Shown here: piece by piece, positions 27,973-36,492 of the stretch
How positions within the stretch are numbered: position 1 is the stretch's first letter
Layout of the letters: the number at the start of each line of letters is the position of its first letter
NCBI GenBank assembly: GCA_910586225.1
Contig: CAJUIL010000009.1
Span: 1-64,000, forward strand
Length of the DNA: 64,000 nucleotides
Direction: 5' to 3'
From: an uncultured Eubacterium sp.
Lineage (GTDB): Bacteria; Bacillota; Clostridia; Lachnospirales; Lachnospiraceae
Program-made: the position numbers and the translations under genes
The notes under the pieces: generated by a model
The model's input: only the letters and a program-made list of their open reading frames with translations
Database searches by the model: none
Told to the model about the DNA's origin: nothing

Positions 27973-28175
27973 CTTTCTAAATCCTTCGCGACCTTCTCTG
28001 CCCGTTTTTCCCATGTATTATTCGTTATTTCTTTAGACATTTCTGTTTTATTTTCAATACATATCTCGTAAAACAAGCCTATCGAAAAAAATCAAACAGC
28101 GGATGTTTTGGTAAATAATAACTTTCCGTTAAAAGAGTCTGCATTGTGTTGCTTTCAGAGTATGCAAAATTATAC
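27973..28175 (-). pseudogene. Remnant of a glycosyltransferase paralogous to the gene at 29926-31035
   Basis: Translation gives GVKYNFAYSESNTMQTLLTE and LFYEI-like pieces that match the intact gene's GVKYDFAYSESSTMPTLLTE and LFYRDMYW. It then jumps directly to NTWEKRAEKVAKDLE, the intact gene's last residues. The middle of the gene is missing and a TAG interrupts the rest. The right end supplies the last codons of the GT4 gene at 28176, and the left end supplies the ribosome site of the polymerase gene. Confidence 0.8.
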
Positions 28176-29300
28176 TTAACCCCATTTTTGATATTTATCT
28201 TTTTCAGCATTATAGTTCTCCTTTTCTCTATAAACCCTCATCATCTCATCAACATTTTTCTCCCAATGGTACAACTTTTCCACTCTCTTTCGTCCTTCTT
28301 TTCCCATACTTTCCCTAAGTCTGGCATTGTCATATAGTATAAACATTTTTTCTGCCATTTCTTTATAATCCCCAACTGGTACAAGAAACCCTGTCTTTCC
28401 ATCCTCAATTACTTCCTTAAAACCGCTTACACTCGTAGCTACTACTGGCAACTCACAAGCCATCGCTTCTACTGCTGCCACACCAAAGCTTTCATTTTTG
28501 CTGCCAAGTATAAATACATCCATCTGGTTTAATAAAGAAGGAATTACTCTATTTTCTACGTAGCCACCAAAAAAAATCTGGTTTTCCATATGATACTTTG
28601 CTGCAAGTACTTTCAAATTGTCCAACAACTCACCCTTACCATAAATTTCAAGACGGACTTTTTCTTTTTTCTCCTGCGGGAGTTGTTGAACAAAAACTTT
28701 AAAAGCTTTTATAACTGTTGCTACTCCATACTTCGGAGAAAGGGTTTTCACTATTCCAAAAACAAAACGATCCTCTTTATTTGTTTTAACGCTTTTCTTT
28801 GGCTTGAAATGCTTAATATCTACGCCAAAAGGTGTTACTGCAATTTTTCTTTTTTTTGCTAAAAATTTTTCTGTCTGCTCTACCATGGAATAGCTTGTGG
28901 AAACTAATTTTCCCGCATAGGCCAGATTTTTTCTTAAAATTAGTTTCTTGCATTGACTCTCATAAGGGAAATCATATACATCGCTTCCCCATACATTAAG
29001 TATAATGTCCGGCAACTTGGCCATTCTTGCTAATGTTCCATAACCACTAGCATAATGTACATTTATTACATCAAATTTTCCTGATTTATATATATGCTGT
29101 AAAGCAGGTGCGTTTAAATAATATCCCTTTACCCCTCCAAAAGGAAGATAAATAATTTTTACTTTATCCGAAACAGCCTCCTCCTTTGCCTGATGATTTT
29201 TTTCAGAAACTAAGACCACCTTACAGCCTCTTTCTGTCAATGCATTAACCCATCGAACCGTATGTACGCTGTTTGCTGCTGATAAAAATAATACTCGCAT
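28176..29300 (-). CDS. GT4 family glycosyltransferase
   Basis: This 374-residue GT-B enzyme starts MRVLFLSAANSVHTVRW and has the GT4 signatures: KTLSPKYGVATVIKAF after the linker, and the C-terminal nucleotide-sugar site ESFGVAAVEAMACELPVVAT followed by GKTGFLVPVGD. The last residues (about DKYQKWG) derive from the adjoining remnant, so the native C-terminus has been replaced by a few codons. The ATG follows GAGG. Confidence 0.9.
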   Translation of the reverse strand: MRVLFLSAANSVHTVRWVNALTERGCKVVLVSEKNHQAKEEAVSDKVKIIYLPFGGVKGYYLNAPALQHIYKSGKFDVINVHYASGYGTLARMAKLPDIILNVWGSDVYDFPYESQCKKLILRKNLAYAGKLVSTSYSMVEQTEKFLAKKRKIAVTPFGVDIKHFKPKKSVKTNKEDRFVFGIVKTLSPKYGVATVIKAFKVFVQQLPQEKKEKVRLEIYGKGELLDNLKVLAAKYHMENQIFFGGYVENRVIPSLLNQMDVFILGSKNESFGVAAVEAMACELPVVATSVSGFKEVIEDGKTGFLVPVGDYKEMAEKMFILYDNARLRESMGKEGRKRVEKLYHWEKNVDEMMRVYREKENYNAEKDKYQKWG

Positions 29301-29371
29301 TTTATTACCTCTTTCAATACATTTATATTAAGTCTATATATAGCATACCTCTCCTTTTTGTATTTCCTACC

Positions 29372-29719
29372 CTATCTACTATCAGATCTTTTTTTGTAAT
29401 ACAAATCGATAATATTCCCCATCTCATTTACTCGCCCAATTTCTTTCGCCGGAACCCCGGCTACTAATACACCATCTGGAATGTCCTTCGTCACAACTGC
29501 TCCCGCAGCTACCATTGCAAATTTGCCAATCGTATTCCCGCAAACAATCGTCGCATTCGCCCCAATACTTGCTTCTTCTTTCACTAGGGTTTTCTTATAC
29601 CCAGCACTTCCTTTTGGATATTTTGCCCTCGGTGTTAAGTCATTGATAAACACTCAAGACGGCCCGCAAAACACATTGTCCTCCAATCCCCCTTCATAAA
29701 GCGATACATTATTCTGCAT
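29372..29719 (-). pseudogene. WbpD-like sugar N-acetyltransferase (left-handed beta helix), 5' truncated and stopped by TGA
   Basis: From ATG 29719 the frame reads MQNNVSLYEGG-LEDNVFCGPS, then TGA at 29654-29656, then VFINDLTPRAKYPKGS and the hexapeptide repeats of a left-handed beta-helix acetyltransferase (IGANATIVCGNTIGKFAMVAAGAVV, GVPAKEIG). This is the pattern of WbpD, which N-acetylates UDP-GlcNAc3NA. The N-terminal helix turns are absent. The 200 nt upstream (29720-29925) are degenerate, with short coding-like pieces I could not assign and several stops. Confidence 0.82.
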
Positions 29720-29925
29720 CTTGCAACCACCGCGTAACTATCGCATACCACCTTTTCATCCTGATTTATCATCCGCGTTGCAATACTGTATATCCCTTTT
29801 TCTGGATTTAGTGCTTACTGCACTGTAACAAAATCAGTACAAGTATCTCCTATAAATACACAAGCCCTCCTGTTAGCATCCCTATGAACAATCCGATGTT
29901 TAGCTGCCTTTTACAGCTTGCTCAT

Positions 29926-31035
29926 TTATTCTGTACCTTCCAAATCCTTCGCAACCTTTTCTGCACGTTTTTCCCATGTGTTATCCGCTATTTTTTCCAT
30001 ACATCTCTGCTTTTTTTCCTCTAGCTGTTCTGGATTTCGAAAGATCGTATTTAATAACTCACTAAAAGCTTCTGTTGTATACTCAATCTGCCAGCCGATA
30101 TCATTTTTCTCTATAAATTCACCAAACGCTGTTCCTATTGAACTAATGGCAGGTTTCCCATAGCTCAAATATTCAAAGGTCTTATATGGCATAGCCATTT
30201 CCATATATACATCCGATTCAAAAAATGTCAGACAAATATCCGCTTTTTCATACAACTTTTCCAATTCTTTTCCTTTTTTATGTACAATGCTAATATTCTC
30301 ACTTAAAAAAGGAATATACTCTGCTTTCTCTTTTTCCCAATCTGCTTCCCTGCAACAGACAATCAGCATAACCTCCTTTTTATCCTTCACCACCTGAAAT
30401 ACCTTATGCATTCTATAATGGTTTCCCAAACCACCAATATAAAGCAGGGTCAAAGATGCTCCTTTTTTTGTTACCCCGCTTCTAATACTCCTTTTTTCAC
30501 ATCCTGGCGGAAGAGTATCAATCAGCCCATCTTTTATATCATTTACCAGATGTTTTTTCGCATAGAGAGTCGCTAAATAAAATTTTGTCAGCAAATGATT
30601 ATACTGATGCAGATCATACTGATACATTACTAAAGCCCCATAATATTTCAGCCCTCTCACCGCCTCTTTGTACGGAGGAAATTTCCAATACATATCTCGA
30701 TAAAACAGGCCTATCTTGATCCCATGCTTCTTTAAAAAAGCAAAAAAAGAAAAATCAAGCAGCGGATGGCTTGGCAAATGATGAGTTTCTGTTAAAAGAG
30801 TCGGCATTGTACTGCTTTCCGAATACGCAAAATCATATTTAACCCCATTTTTAATATTCTTCTTGATTTTTTTGATTGCTATTGCCCTCTCTTTTGCTGT
30901 TCCCCATACCACATCCACATCATATCCGATATGTTCAAAGGCTTCCTTCATTTTTTTCGGTCGTATCTGCGAAGCCGAAGCCAGCTTCTCATCTAATGCA
31001 TTGGGTATATGAAAAATACATTTCTTGTTCAACAT
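29926..31035 (-). CDS. Glycosyltransferase (GT-B fold) of the locus, intact copy
   Basis: This 369-residue protein looks like a GT4/GT1-type enzyme. The N-terminal domain begins CIFHIPNALDEKLASASQIRPKKM and the C-terminal domain has LLYIGGLGNHYRMHKVF and the acceptor/nucleotide region MPYKTFEYLSYGKPAISS. ATG 31035 is preferred over 31041 because AGGAG lies 7 nt upstream of it. Pieces of the same gene occur at 27973-28175 and 36493-36865, so this gene has been a partner in recombination. The acceptor and donor sugars cannot be told. Confidence 0.82.
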   Translation of the reverse strand: MLNKKCIFHIPNALDEKLASASQIRPKKMKEAFEHIGYDVDVVWGTAKERAIAIKKIKKNIKNGVKYDFAYSESSTMPTLLTETHHLPSHPLLDFSFFAFLKKHGIKIGLFYRDMYWKFPPYKEAVRGLKYYGALVMYQYDLHQYNHLLTKFYLATLYAKKHLVNDIKDGLIDTLPPGCEKRSIRSGVTKKGASLTLLYIGGLGNHYRMHKVFQVVKDKKEVMLIVCCREADWEKEKAEYIPFLSENISIVHKKGKELEKLYEKADICLTFFESDVYMEMAMPYKTFEYLSYGKPAISSIGTAFGEFIEKNDIGWQIEYTTEAFSELLNTIFRNPEQLEEKKQRCMEKIADNTWEKRAEKVAKDLEGTE

Positions 31036-31145
31036 TTTCATTCTCCTTTTCCCTATAAACACGCATCATCTGCATTTTATTACCTCTTTCAATTCCCTCC
31101 AAATTCAGTCAAACTTTACAATCCATTCTTTTCTGCTTAGAAAAC

Positions 31146-31790
31146 CTACAAAATTTCTGGCCTATTTAGAGTATACTGGTAACTTTCGCTTAAGATCTCT
31201 TCTATACACTCCAAATAAGTATTTTTTATCGTTCCACCATGTACTATCTGCTCTCCAAACAGCCCTGTTTTTACAAAATAGCCTCGTATGCCAAGTAGTC
31301 TGGCACATTCCAGTTCAAGTGGACTATCTCCTATAATACTGTCTTGCTTGTTCACCTTTTCCTTTAAATACATATATTTACTGTTTTTATCCTTTAAAGG
31401 GTCTAACACAATAATTTCTTCAAATATTCTGTTTAAACTAAGCATTCCTATCTGCCACAAAGCATTCTCCTTATTTCGCCTTTGAGTAATGATAGCCAGT
31501 GCACAGTCATATTTCATTAACTTTTCTGGCTGTCCAATGAACGTGTCCTTTTTGAGCCATTCCTTTTGTTCTAATTGAGAATGCTTCCATTTTACTAAAT
31601 CTTGCTTCTGATTAAAAATACCAAATTTTCTTTCTAATATTTCATTATCAGAATAACCTCCCTGCCTCAGTTTTTTATATTCCTCCACAGAAACTTTGAC
31701 ACCGAATCTTTTTCCATATTGATTAAAAATTCCAGCATATCGTTCAAAAACATTGATCAAAGTTCCATCTAAATCTAAATATATTTTCAT
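31146..31790 (-). CDS. HAD-superfamily hydrolase
   Basis: This 214-residue protein has HAD motif I (YLDLDGTL), motif II (AIITQRR) and a motif III/IV region (IIGDSPLELECAR). The cap between motifs I and II is alpha-helical, as in phosphoglycolate-phosphatase-like enzymes. It could remove phosphate from a sugar phosphate used for the glycan. It does not carry the FLDRDGT pattern of GmhB, so it is not the missing heptose phosphatase. No clear ribosome site was seen. Confidence 0.75.
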   Translation of the reverse strand: MKIYLDLDGTLINVFERYAGIFNQYGKRFGVKVSVEEYKKLRQGGYSDNEILERKFGIFNQKQDLVKWKHSQLEQKEWLKKDTFIGQPEKLMKYDCALAIITQRRNKENALWQIGMLSLNRIFEEIIVLDPLKDKNSKYMYLKEKVNKQDSIIGDSPLELECARLLGIRGYFVKTGLFGEQIVHGGTIKNTYLECIEEILSESYQYTLNRPEIL

Positions 31791-31828
31791 AGCAATCTAC
31801 ATTTTTATTCATTTTTTTCAACAATTTT

Positions 31829-32776
31829 CTATTTCTGTTCTATAAATATTTCTTCATAATAACGGATCATTGTGAGACCAACTTGTTCTGGATTTAACTG
31901 CCAGAACTCTTCTTTTTTTCCTTCTATTAAATGAATCAGTCTCTCAGGTATATCGAAGCCCGCCTTCACAGATAACGGAAGTCCACCTGATGCCAGCCGG
32001 GTATTAAAATCAAAGATACAGATTTCCCCATCCTTCAGCTTATATTGAAAATTAACTGGACCCTTTATTTTTCCACAGTTTTCCAGCTTCCGTATTACTT
32101 CTTTCAATCTTTCTTCTGTAACACAAGTGGATATCACAACACCACCACCATTAATTTTTACTCGTTCTCTGATATTATATCCATTACATTTTCCTTCCTT
32201 GTCAAAAAGACAATCCACGGTATATTCTTTTCCCTCTAAATATTCAAAAACAGCATAGTCTTTTATATGTCCTTTCCAATATTGATAATCCTGCTCTTGT
32301 TCCAAAAAAAACACATTTCTACTACCAGAACTTTTATTCGCTTTTAAAATACACGGAAACCGTATCTCACTTTCTTTTTCATACAACTCTGGTGTTTTTA
32401 TTTCTAGCTTTTGTAAAAACTCTTTTCCCGCTCTTTTCTCACATAAAAAACTATGAGTAGTATAATCCATAGTCAACATCTTAGCTGGCTGTAAACGTTG
32501 TTTTATTTCTTGGTGAGAATAAACTTCCATATCATGAGATGATACCGGTATAACAACATCAATTTTTTCTCTCTGTATAATATCTTCAATTTCATCCAAA
32601 TACTTTTTTTCTTTACTTGAAGAAGTTAAGAAAAAAGCATCTAACATCTCCCGTAATGGCACATCAAAGGACATATCAACACCTACTAAGTAATAATTTC
32701 CTGTCTTTTTAAGATGTTTTGTCAAATATGTACCAACTAATCCTCCTGCTGAAGTAATCAGCACCTTTTTTCTCAT
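31829..32776 (-). CDS. ATP-grasp carboxylate-amine/thiol ligase-like protein
   Basis: This 315-residue protein has a Rossmann-like N-terminus (VLITSAGGLVGTYLTKHL) and an ATP-grasp core (FPCILKANKSSGSRNVFF, EGKEYTVDCL, ICIFDFNTRLASGG with the metal-binding D-N). It resembles carbamoyl-phosphate-synthase-like ligases found in capsule loci, where they may attach an amino acid or similar group to a sugar. ATG 32776 overlaps the stop of a decayed gene and follows AGGGGGAAAG. Exact substrates are unknown. Confidence 0.75.
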   Translation of the reverse strand: MRKKVLITSAGGLVGTYLTKHLKKTGNYYLVGVDMSFDVPLREMLDAFFLTSSSKEKKYLDEIEDIIQREKIDVVIPVSSHDMEVYSHQEIKQRLQPAKMLTMDYTTHSFLCEKRAGKEFLQKLEIKTPELYEKESEIRFPCILKANKSSGSRNVFFLEQEQDYQYWKGHIKDYAVFEYLEGKEYTVDCLFDKEGKCNGYNIRERVKINGGGVVISTCVTEERLKEVIRKLENCGKIKGPVNFQYKLKDGEICIFDFNTRLASGGLPLSVKAGFDIPERLIHLIEGKKEEFWQLNPEQVGLTMIRYYEEIFIEQK

Positions 32777-33321
32777 CAAACTTTCCCCCTGCTTTCCTGC
32801 GTTCCCAAAAATAACATACACATTCCAGCAAAGAACAGAACATAAATACATAGAAAACGCCCAATGGCTCCCACTCGCGGCTGCAGGCGCTTCCCTTTCA
32901 CAGTAACCGTCCTTTTACCGCCTTCCTGTGTATATAGATCTACTCTCTGCGTCCCACTATTAATGGTAATTTCCACAATTCCAGACCATCTATGCGTTCC
33001 AAATCTGATACTCATACGCTTGAGTTTTTTGTCTGTATGGTAAAGATTCCGTTTGTTCCCTGAATCCGACAGCAAACAGCCTTCCAATCGCTTTCTGACG
33101 CAAGCTTTTCAAAGGAAAGCGCCCTCCCATTTACAGTGATATCGTTGATCCAAATCTCATAAGCTACGGAATATGTATTTTTTCTCCAACTGCGCTGATC
33201 ACGACACTCTAGTCTTCATACAGCTTTGGCATCCAAATGTCGGAGCTTACGAAACAGATCAAAAGCGCAAGCACCGCACAGAACACAAATATTTTGCTAT
33301 CTTTTCTTACTCTTTTTAACA
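32776..33321 (-). pseudogene. Decayed membrane-protein gene
   Basis: An ATG at 33321 starts MLKRVRKDSKIFVFCAVLA, a membrane segment, but the frame stops after about 38 codons, and further stops follow. Coding-like sequence resumes in other frames, ending in a second hydrophobic segment (RFLCIYVLFFAGMCMLFLG) just before 32776. The two ends suggest a protein with terminal membrane segments and an extracytoplasmic middle. Its first 20 codons and upstream DNA are repeated at 36309-36389. The family was not recognised. From 33322 to 33540 the sequence is AT-rich with no gene. Confidence 0.65.
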
Positions 33322-33357
33322 TTTTCCTGTTTTCAGATTATTTTTTATTAAATGCTT
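33267..33357 (-). repeat. About 80-90 bp direct repeat, copy 1
   Basis: This stretch, from within the first codons of the decayed gene into its upstream region, is nearly identical to 36309-36400. Both read GCAAGCACCGCACAGAACAC on the plus strand and, further on, CATTTTCCTGTTTTCAGATT. Confidence 0.8.
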
Positions 33358-33540
33358 GTTCAAAATAATATCCTCCTCAATAATTTCGATTATTAAAATA
33401 ATCCTTATTAAACCTCCTTGATAAACATTCTTACAGATCAATCTAGCAAAAATCCCAAAGCATATAATACCCAATCAATAGCACAATCAGTTAATATAAA
33501 CAAACAACATGACAATAGCATCATATTTATTCCCAGAAAC

Positions 33541-35007
33541 TCAAAAATCAAAATATAAAAAAGTCGAAACCCCTGAAAGTGACATTACCGACCATACCAT
33601 AAGCACTACTGTTGTCAAGGAAGTTACTACTGTCGGCTGAAACTCTGTTTCTCTGCTATTACGACAATTCAATACAACAAAAAAAGCTCCTAAAACAAAC
33701 ACCCATAAATAAAAACCCGTAACTCTGGACAAAATATATTCTATAAACGGTAATTTTCCCATCCATACCAATTCCGGCAGACTAAAAAACTGATATATCT
33801 CCTGTCGGATCTCAAAACCTGACATACAGCACAGCTTAACAAGAAATAATTTTGCAGAAGTAATATTGTCAGCCCGAAAAAGGATCCAAAGGACATTTAC
33901 AAGCATAAATGTCAAAGCCCATCTTGTAACTTCTCCCATCCTGTCCCAAGTTTTTTGAAATATTCGATTCAGGCAGCTAAAAGCCCCATGCAGTACACCC
34001 CAGAAAATGAATGTCCAGTTTGCTCCATGCCAGATTCCACTGACTATATATACGATCATAATATTTACATAAGTCCTGATCTTCCCCTTCCGATTTCCTC
34101 CAAGCGGAATATAAATATAGGTTCTTAAAAACCTTGTCAAAGACATATGCCATCTTTCCCAAAATTCTGTAATAGATGCCGCCTTATACGGTGAATTAAA
34201 ATTCTGCGGGAGCTTAATATTAAACAAATACCCAATCCCGCAAGCCATATCACAATAGCCGCTAAAATCAAAATACAACTGAAATGTATACGATACTGAT
34301 ACAAGCAATGCCTCCATGGAACTGAGTGTCTCTATATTTTCAAATCCAAATGCTACAGCTTTGCCAAAGGTATCCGCAATCAGCAGCTTTTTAAATAAAC
34401 CCAGTGCAAAGATATAAACTCCCCTTGCAAGATTCTGCATAATCACATAACGGTTCTCCTGCCTGCGAAACTGAGGGATCACTTCATTATGAAGCACAAT
34501 AGGTCCTGCAACCAGCTGTGGGAAAAACGAAACAAATAATGCATATTCGTCAAAACCATAATCCTTCGTCTCCCCTCTGTATGCATCTACCAAATAAGAA
34601 ATCTGCTGAAATGTAAAAAAACTAATTCCAAGCGGCAACAGGATCTGTTTCATTTCAAATGATCTGTGAAATACTGCATTGATATTTTCAATAAAAAAAT
34701 TATAGTATTTGAAATAAAATATCACCGCAGTATTCATACATATCCCTACCGTCAAAAGCAGCCGTTTCATCCATACTTTCTGATCTACCCCCCCCCGGTC
34801 CATTTTTTTCGCTATCCAAAAATTTACTACAATACTGCTGCTGATAATACCTATGTAAGACGGATGAAAATACCCATAAAACCAGAAAGACATTCCTATC
34901 AAAAATAAATTTGCAATCCGGTACATTTCAAAAAAATTAATCACGTAATACCCGATCAACACGGTCGGCAAAAACAGAAAAATGAATAGATAAGAATTAA
35001 ATAGCAT
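33541..35007 (-). CDS. MBOAT family O-acyltransferase (AlgI/PatA-like)
   Basis: This 488-residue membrane protein has the MBOAT features: YKAASITEFWERWHMSLT, LGGNRKG and the catalytic His in GIWHGANWTFIFWG. It should pass acyl (usually acetyl) groups across the membrane for O-acetylation of the glycan, together with the AlgJ-like protein encoded directly upstream. The ATG at 35007 follows GGGGAGG. A G9 tract falls at codons 71-73, so one-base slips would truncate the enzyme and switch acetylation off. Confidence 0.9.
   Translation of the reverse strand: MLFNSYLFIFLFLPTVLIGYYVINFFEMYRIANLFLIGMSFWFYGYFHPSYIGIISSSIVVNFWIAKKMDRGGVDQKVWMKRLLLTVGICMNTAVIFYFKYYNFFIENINAVFHRSFEMKQILLPLGISFFTFQQISYLVDAYRGETKDYGFDEYALFVSFFPQLVAGPIVLHNEVIPQFRRQENRYVIMQNLARGVYIFALGLFKKLLIADTFGKAVAFGFENIETLSSMEALLVSVSYTFQLYFDFSGYCDMACGIGYLFNIKLPQNFNSPYKAASITEFWERWHMSLTRFLRTYIYIPLGGNRKGKIRTYVNIMIVYIVSGIWHGANWTFIFWGVLHGAFSCLNRIFQKTWDRMGEVTRWALTFMLVNVLWILFRADNITSAKLFLVKLCCMSGFEIRQEIYQFFSLPELVWMGKLPFIEYILSRVTGFYLWVFVLGAFFVVLNCRNSRETEFQPTVVTSLTTVVLMVWSVMSLSGVSTFLYFDF
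34788..34796 (-). repeat. Poly-G tract (G9) in the O-acyltransferase gene
   Basis: Nine G after a C encode Arg-Gly-Gly-Val in a cytoplasmic loop early in the MBOAT protein. The frame is open at nine G. Confidence 0.88.
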
Positions 35008-35019
35008 TACCTGCCTCCC

Positions 35020-36096
35020 CTATTCGCGCAGCGAAGTATAATCATAAGAACTATAAAACTCTCTGATCGATCTTATGTATTCCTGATAGTTATCTTTTGT
35101 TAAAAGATACTTCCCCTCATGCATCCATTTCAGGATCCAGGAATTGACCCACTCCCCATAATGGCCCGCATCCTTGTAATGATCCAGATTGCATATAAGC
35201 TCATAATTACCTGTAAAAGAATAAAGCCTGATGTTAGGATGCTTTAAAATCTCCTCAATCGCAGCTTTCTCGGCATTGATCCACCATTGCGTCATTCCAG
35301 TGTTGTTCAGTTTGTCCCAGTAACAAATACTGTAAGGTGAGAAAAAATAATAAAATACTGTTTCCGGATATTCATCCGCCAGATCTGTTACATTCTGACG
35401 AATGTTTCCTATCAGTCTGTCATACTCCTTCTCCGTTAGTGTACAGGAACCTTCCGTTTTTTCACCCAGGGTATATGTACCAAGGACTGTCTCTGCTCCA
35501 AATGTAAAACCAGCGTTCCAATTCGCATAATCATCAAAGGAAGTTGTCTGATTCCCAGCCTTCGTATAATCTATCACATAGCCTGTCTGCGTAAATAATA
35601 CCTCTTTGTTAAGCACATAGTTTAAATCATCTAATGGGTTATCGTTATAAAGATAAAACGGATAATCCATATCCTCTCTGTAAGCGTCTTTCTCTGTATT
35701 CAGCAAGCTGTAATCCAGACACCGGATAACATACCGGATATTTTTCGCTGCTTTATATGCTCTTTTCAAATTGTCATTGATCTCCTTATAAGTACCACCC
35801 GAATATGGAACTTTGATAAAATCAGCATCAAATATTTCGTCTGCCTCCGTCTTTTTAAAATTTTCCGTCATGGAAGTTCCTGTAATGATGCTGTCATATT
35901 CAAAATTTCGGGTAATGCCATCGTTCTGATACCGTTCATTATGGATAGGATATGCAAAACGATCCAACGGAGCATGATAATGAAACAATGGATCAATATA
36001 TATTGTCACTGATGCCAGCATAACAAGAATGATCATTGTCAACACGATTGTAAATATCAGCCAGATTTTATAAGCTTTGCCGTTTTCCACCATCAT
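35020..36096 (-). CDS. AlgJ/AlgX/DltD-like SGNH partner of the O-acyltransferase
   Basis: This 358-residue protein has one N-terminal membrane anchor (IWLIFTIVLTMIILVMLASV) and an extracellular domain. The block SIITGTSMTENF resembles the nucleophile Ser block of SGNH acetyltransferases, and HYKDAGHYGEWVN resembles the Asp-x-x-His block. Such proteins receive acetyl groups from a partner MBOAT and move them to the polysaccharide. It lies 12 nt upstream of the MBOAT gene. The start at 36096 (Met-Met-Val-Glu) gives a normal anchor; the frame is open to 36147, in sequence that appears to belong to a recombined remnant. Confidence 0.78.
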   Translation of the reverse strand: MMVENGKAYKIWLIFTIVLTMIILVMLASVTIYIDPLFHYHAPLDRFAYPIHNERYQNDGITRNFEYDSIITGTSMTENFKKTEADEIFDADFIKVPYSGGTYKEINDNLKRAYKAAKNIRYVIRCLDYSLLNTEKDAYREDMDYPFYLYNDNPLDDLNYVLNKEVLFTQTGYVIDYTKAGNQTTSFDDYANWNAGFTFGAETVLGTYTLGEKTEGSCTLTEKEYDRLIGNIRQNVTDLADEYPETVFYYFFSPYSICYWDKLNNTGMTQWWINAEKAAIEEILKHPNIRLYSFTGNYELICNLDHYKDAGHYGEWVNSWILKWMHEGKYLLTKDNYQEYIRSIREFYSSYDYTSLRE

Positions 36097-36364
36097 TTTT
36101 ATATCTATTCCCCATTTGCTTAAGATAGTTCTTAGCCTTACTGACAAGTGCTCTCAGATTAATACACAGTAATACCAATGCACGCTGCCAGCGTCTGCAT
36201 CTATGTAGGCAATATTCCGTCGGAACAACAATTTCTTCTTCAAAAACCTGCTCCTGTCCAACTTCTGTCCCGCATCCCTGTTGCGCGCTATATGTCTTCC
36301 ACCAGGAAGCAAGCACCGCACAGAACACAAATATTTTGCTATCTTGTTTTACTATTTTTAACAT
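36097..36364 (-). pseudogene. Recombined remnant starting with the decayed membrane-protein N-terminus
   Basis: An open stretch of 98 codons begins MLKIVKQDSKIFVFCAVLA, copying the start of the decayed gene at 33321. It then switches to an unrelated sequence (SWWKTYSAQQGCGTE) that I could not assign, and overlaps the start of the AlgJ-like gene. It reads as a junction product rather than a normal gene. The 36365-36492 stretch contains no gene. Confidence 0.55.
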
Positions 36365-36400
36365 TTTCCTGTTTTCAGATTATTTTTTAACCTAATGCTT
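36309..36400 (-). repeat. About 80-90 bp direct repeat, copy 2
   Basis: Near-identical to 33267-33357 with a handful of mismatches. The repeats flank the O-acetylation pair (MBOAT plus AlgJ-like), a layout that could allow excision or exchange of that pair. Confidence 0.8.
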
Positions 36401-36492
36401 TCTGCACAACCAAGCAAAAATAGTACTCCTTATCATCTTTTAACTCATCCTGCCACTACTATCACCCAAACTCTTTCCCATACAAAATAGCT

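Noticed and set aside
4328..29656. Genetic-code change or selenocysteine to explain three in-frame stops (kinase TGA, acetyltransferase TGA, UPF0175 TAG)
   Set aside because: Both TGA and TAG end intact genes in this window, no SECIS-like hairpin was seen beside the TGA codons, and the acetyltransferase is also truncated. Point mutations are simpler.
31146..31790. HAD hydrolase as GmhB, the missing heptose bisphosphate phosphatase
   Set aside because: Motif I is DLDGTL with a helical cap, not the DRDGT pattern and zinc-binding loop of GmhB, and it is far from the heptose block.
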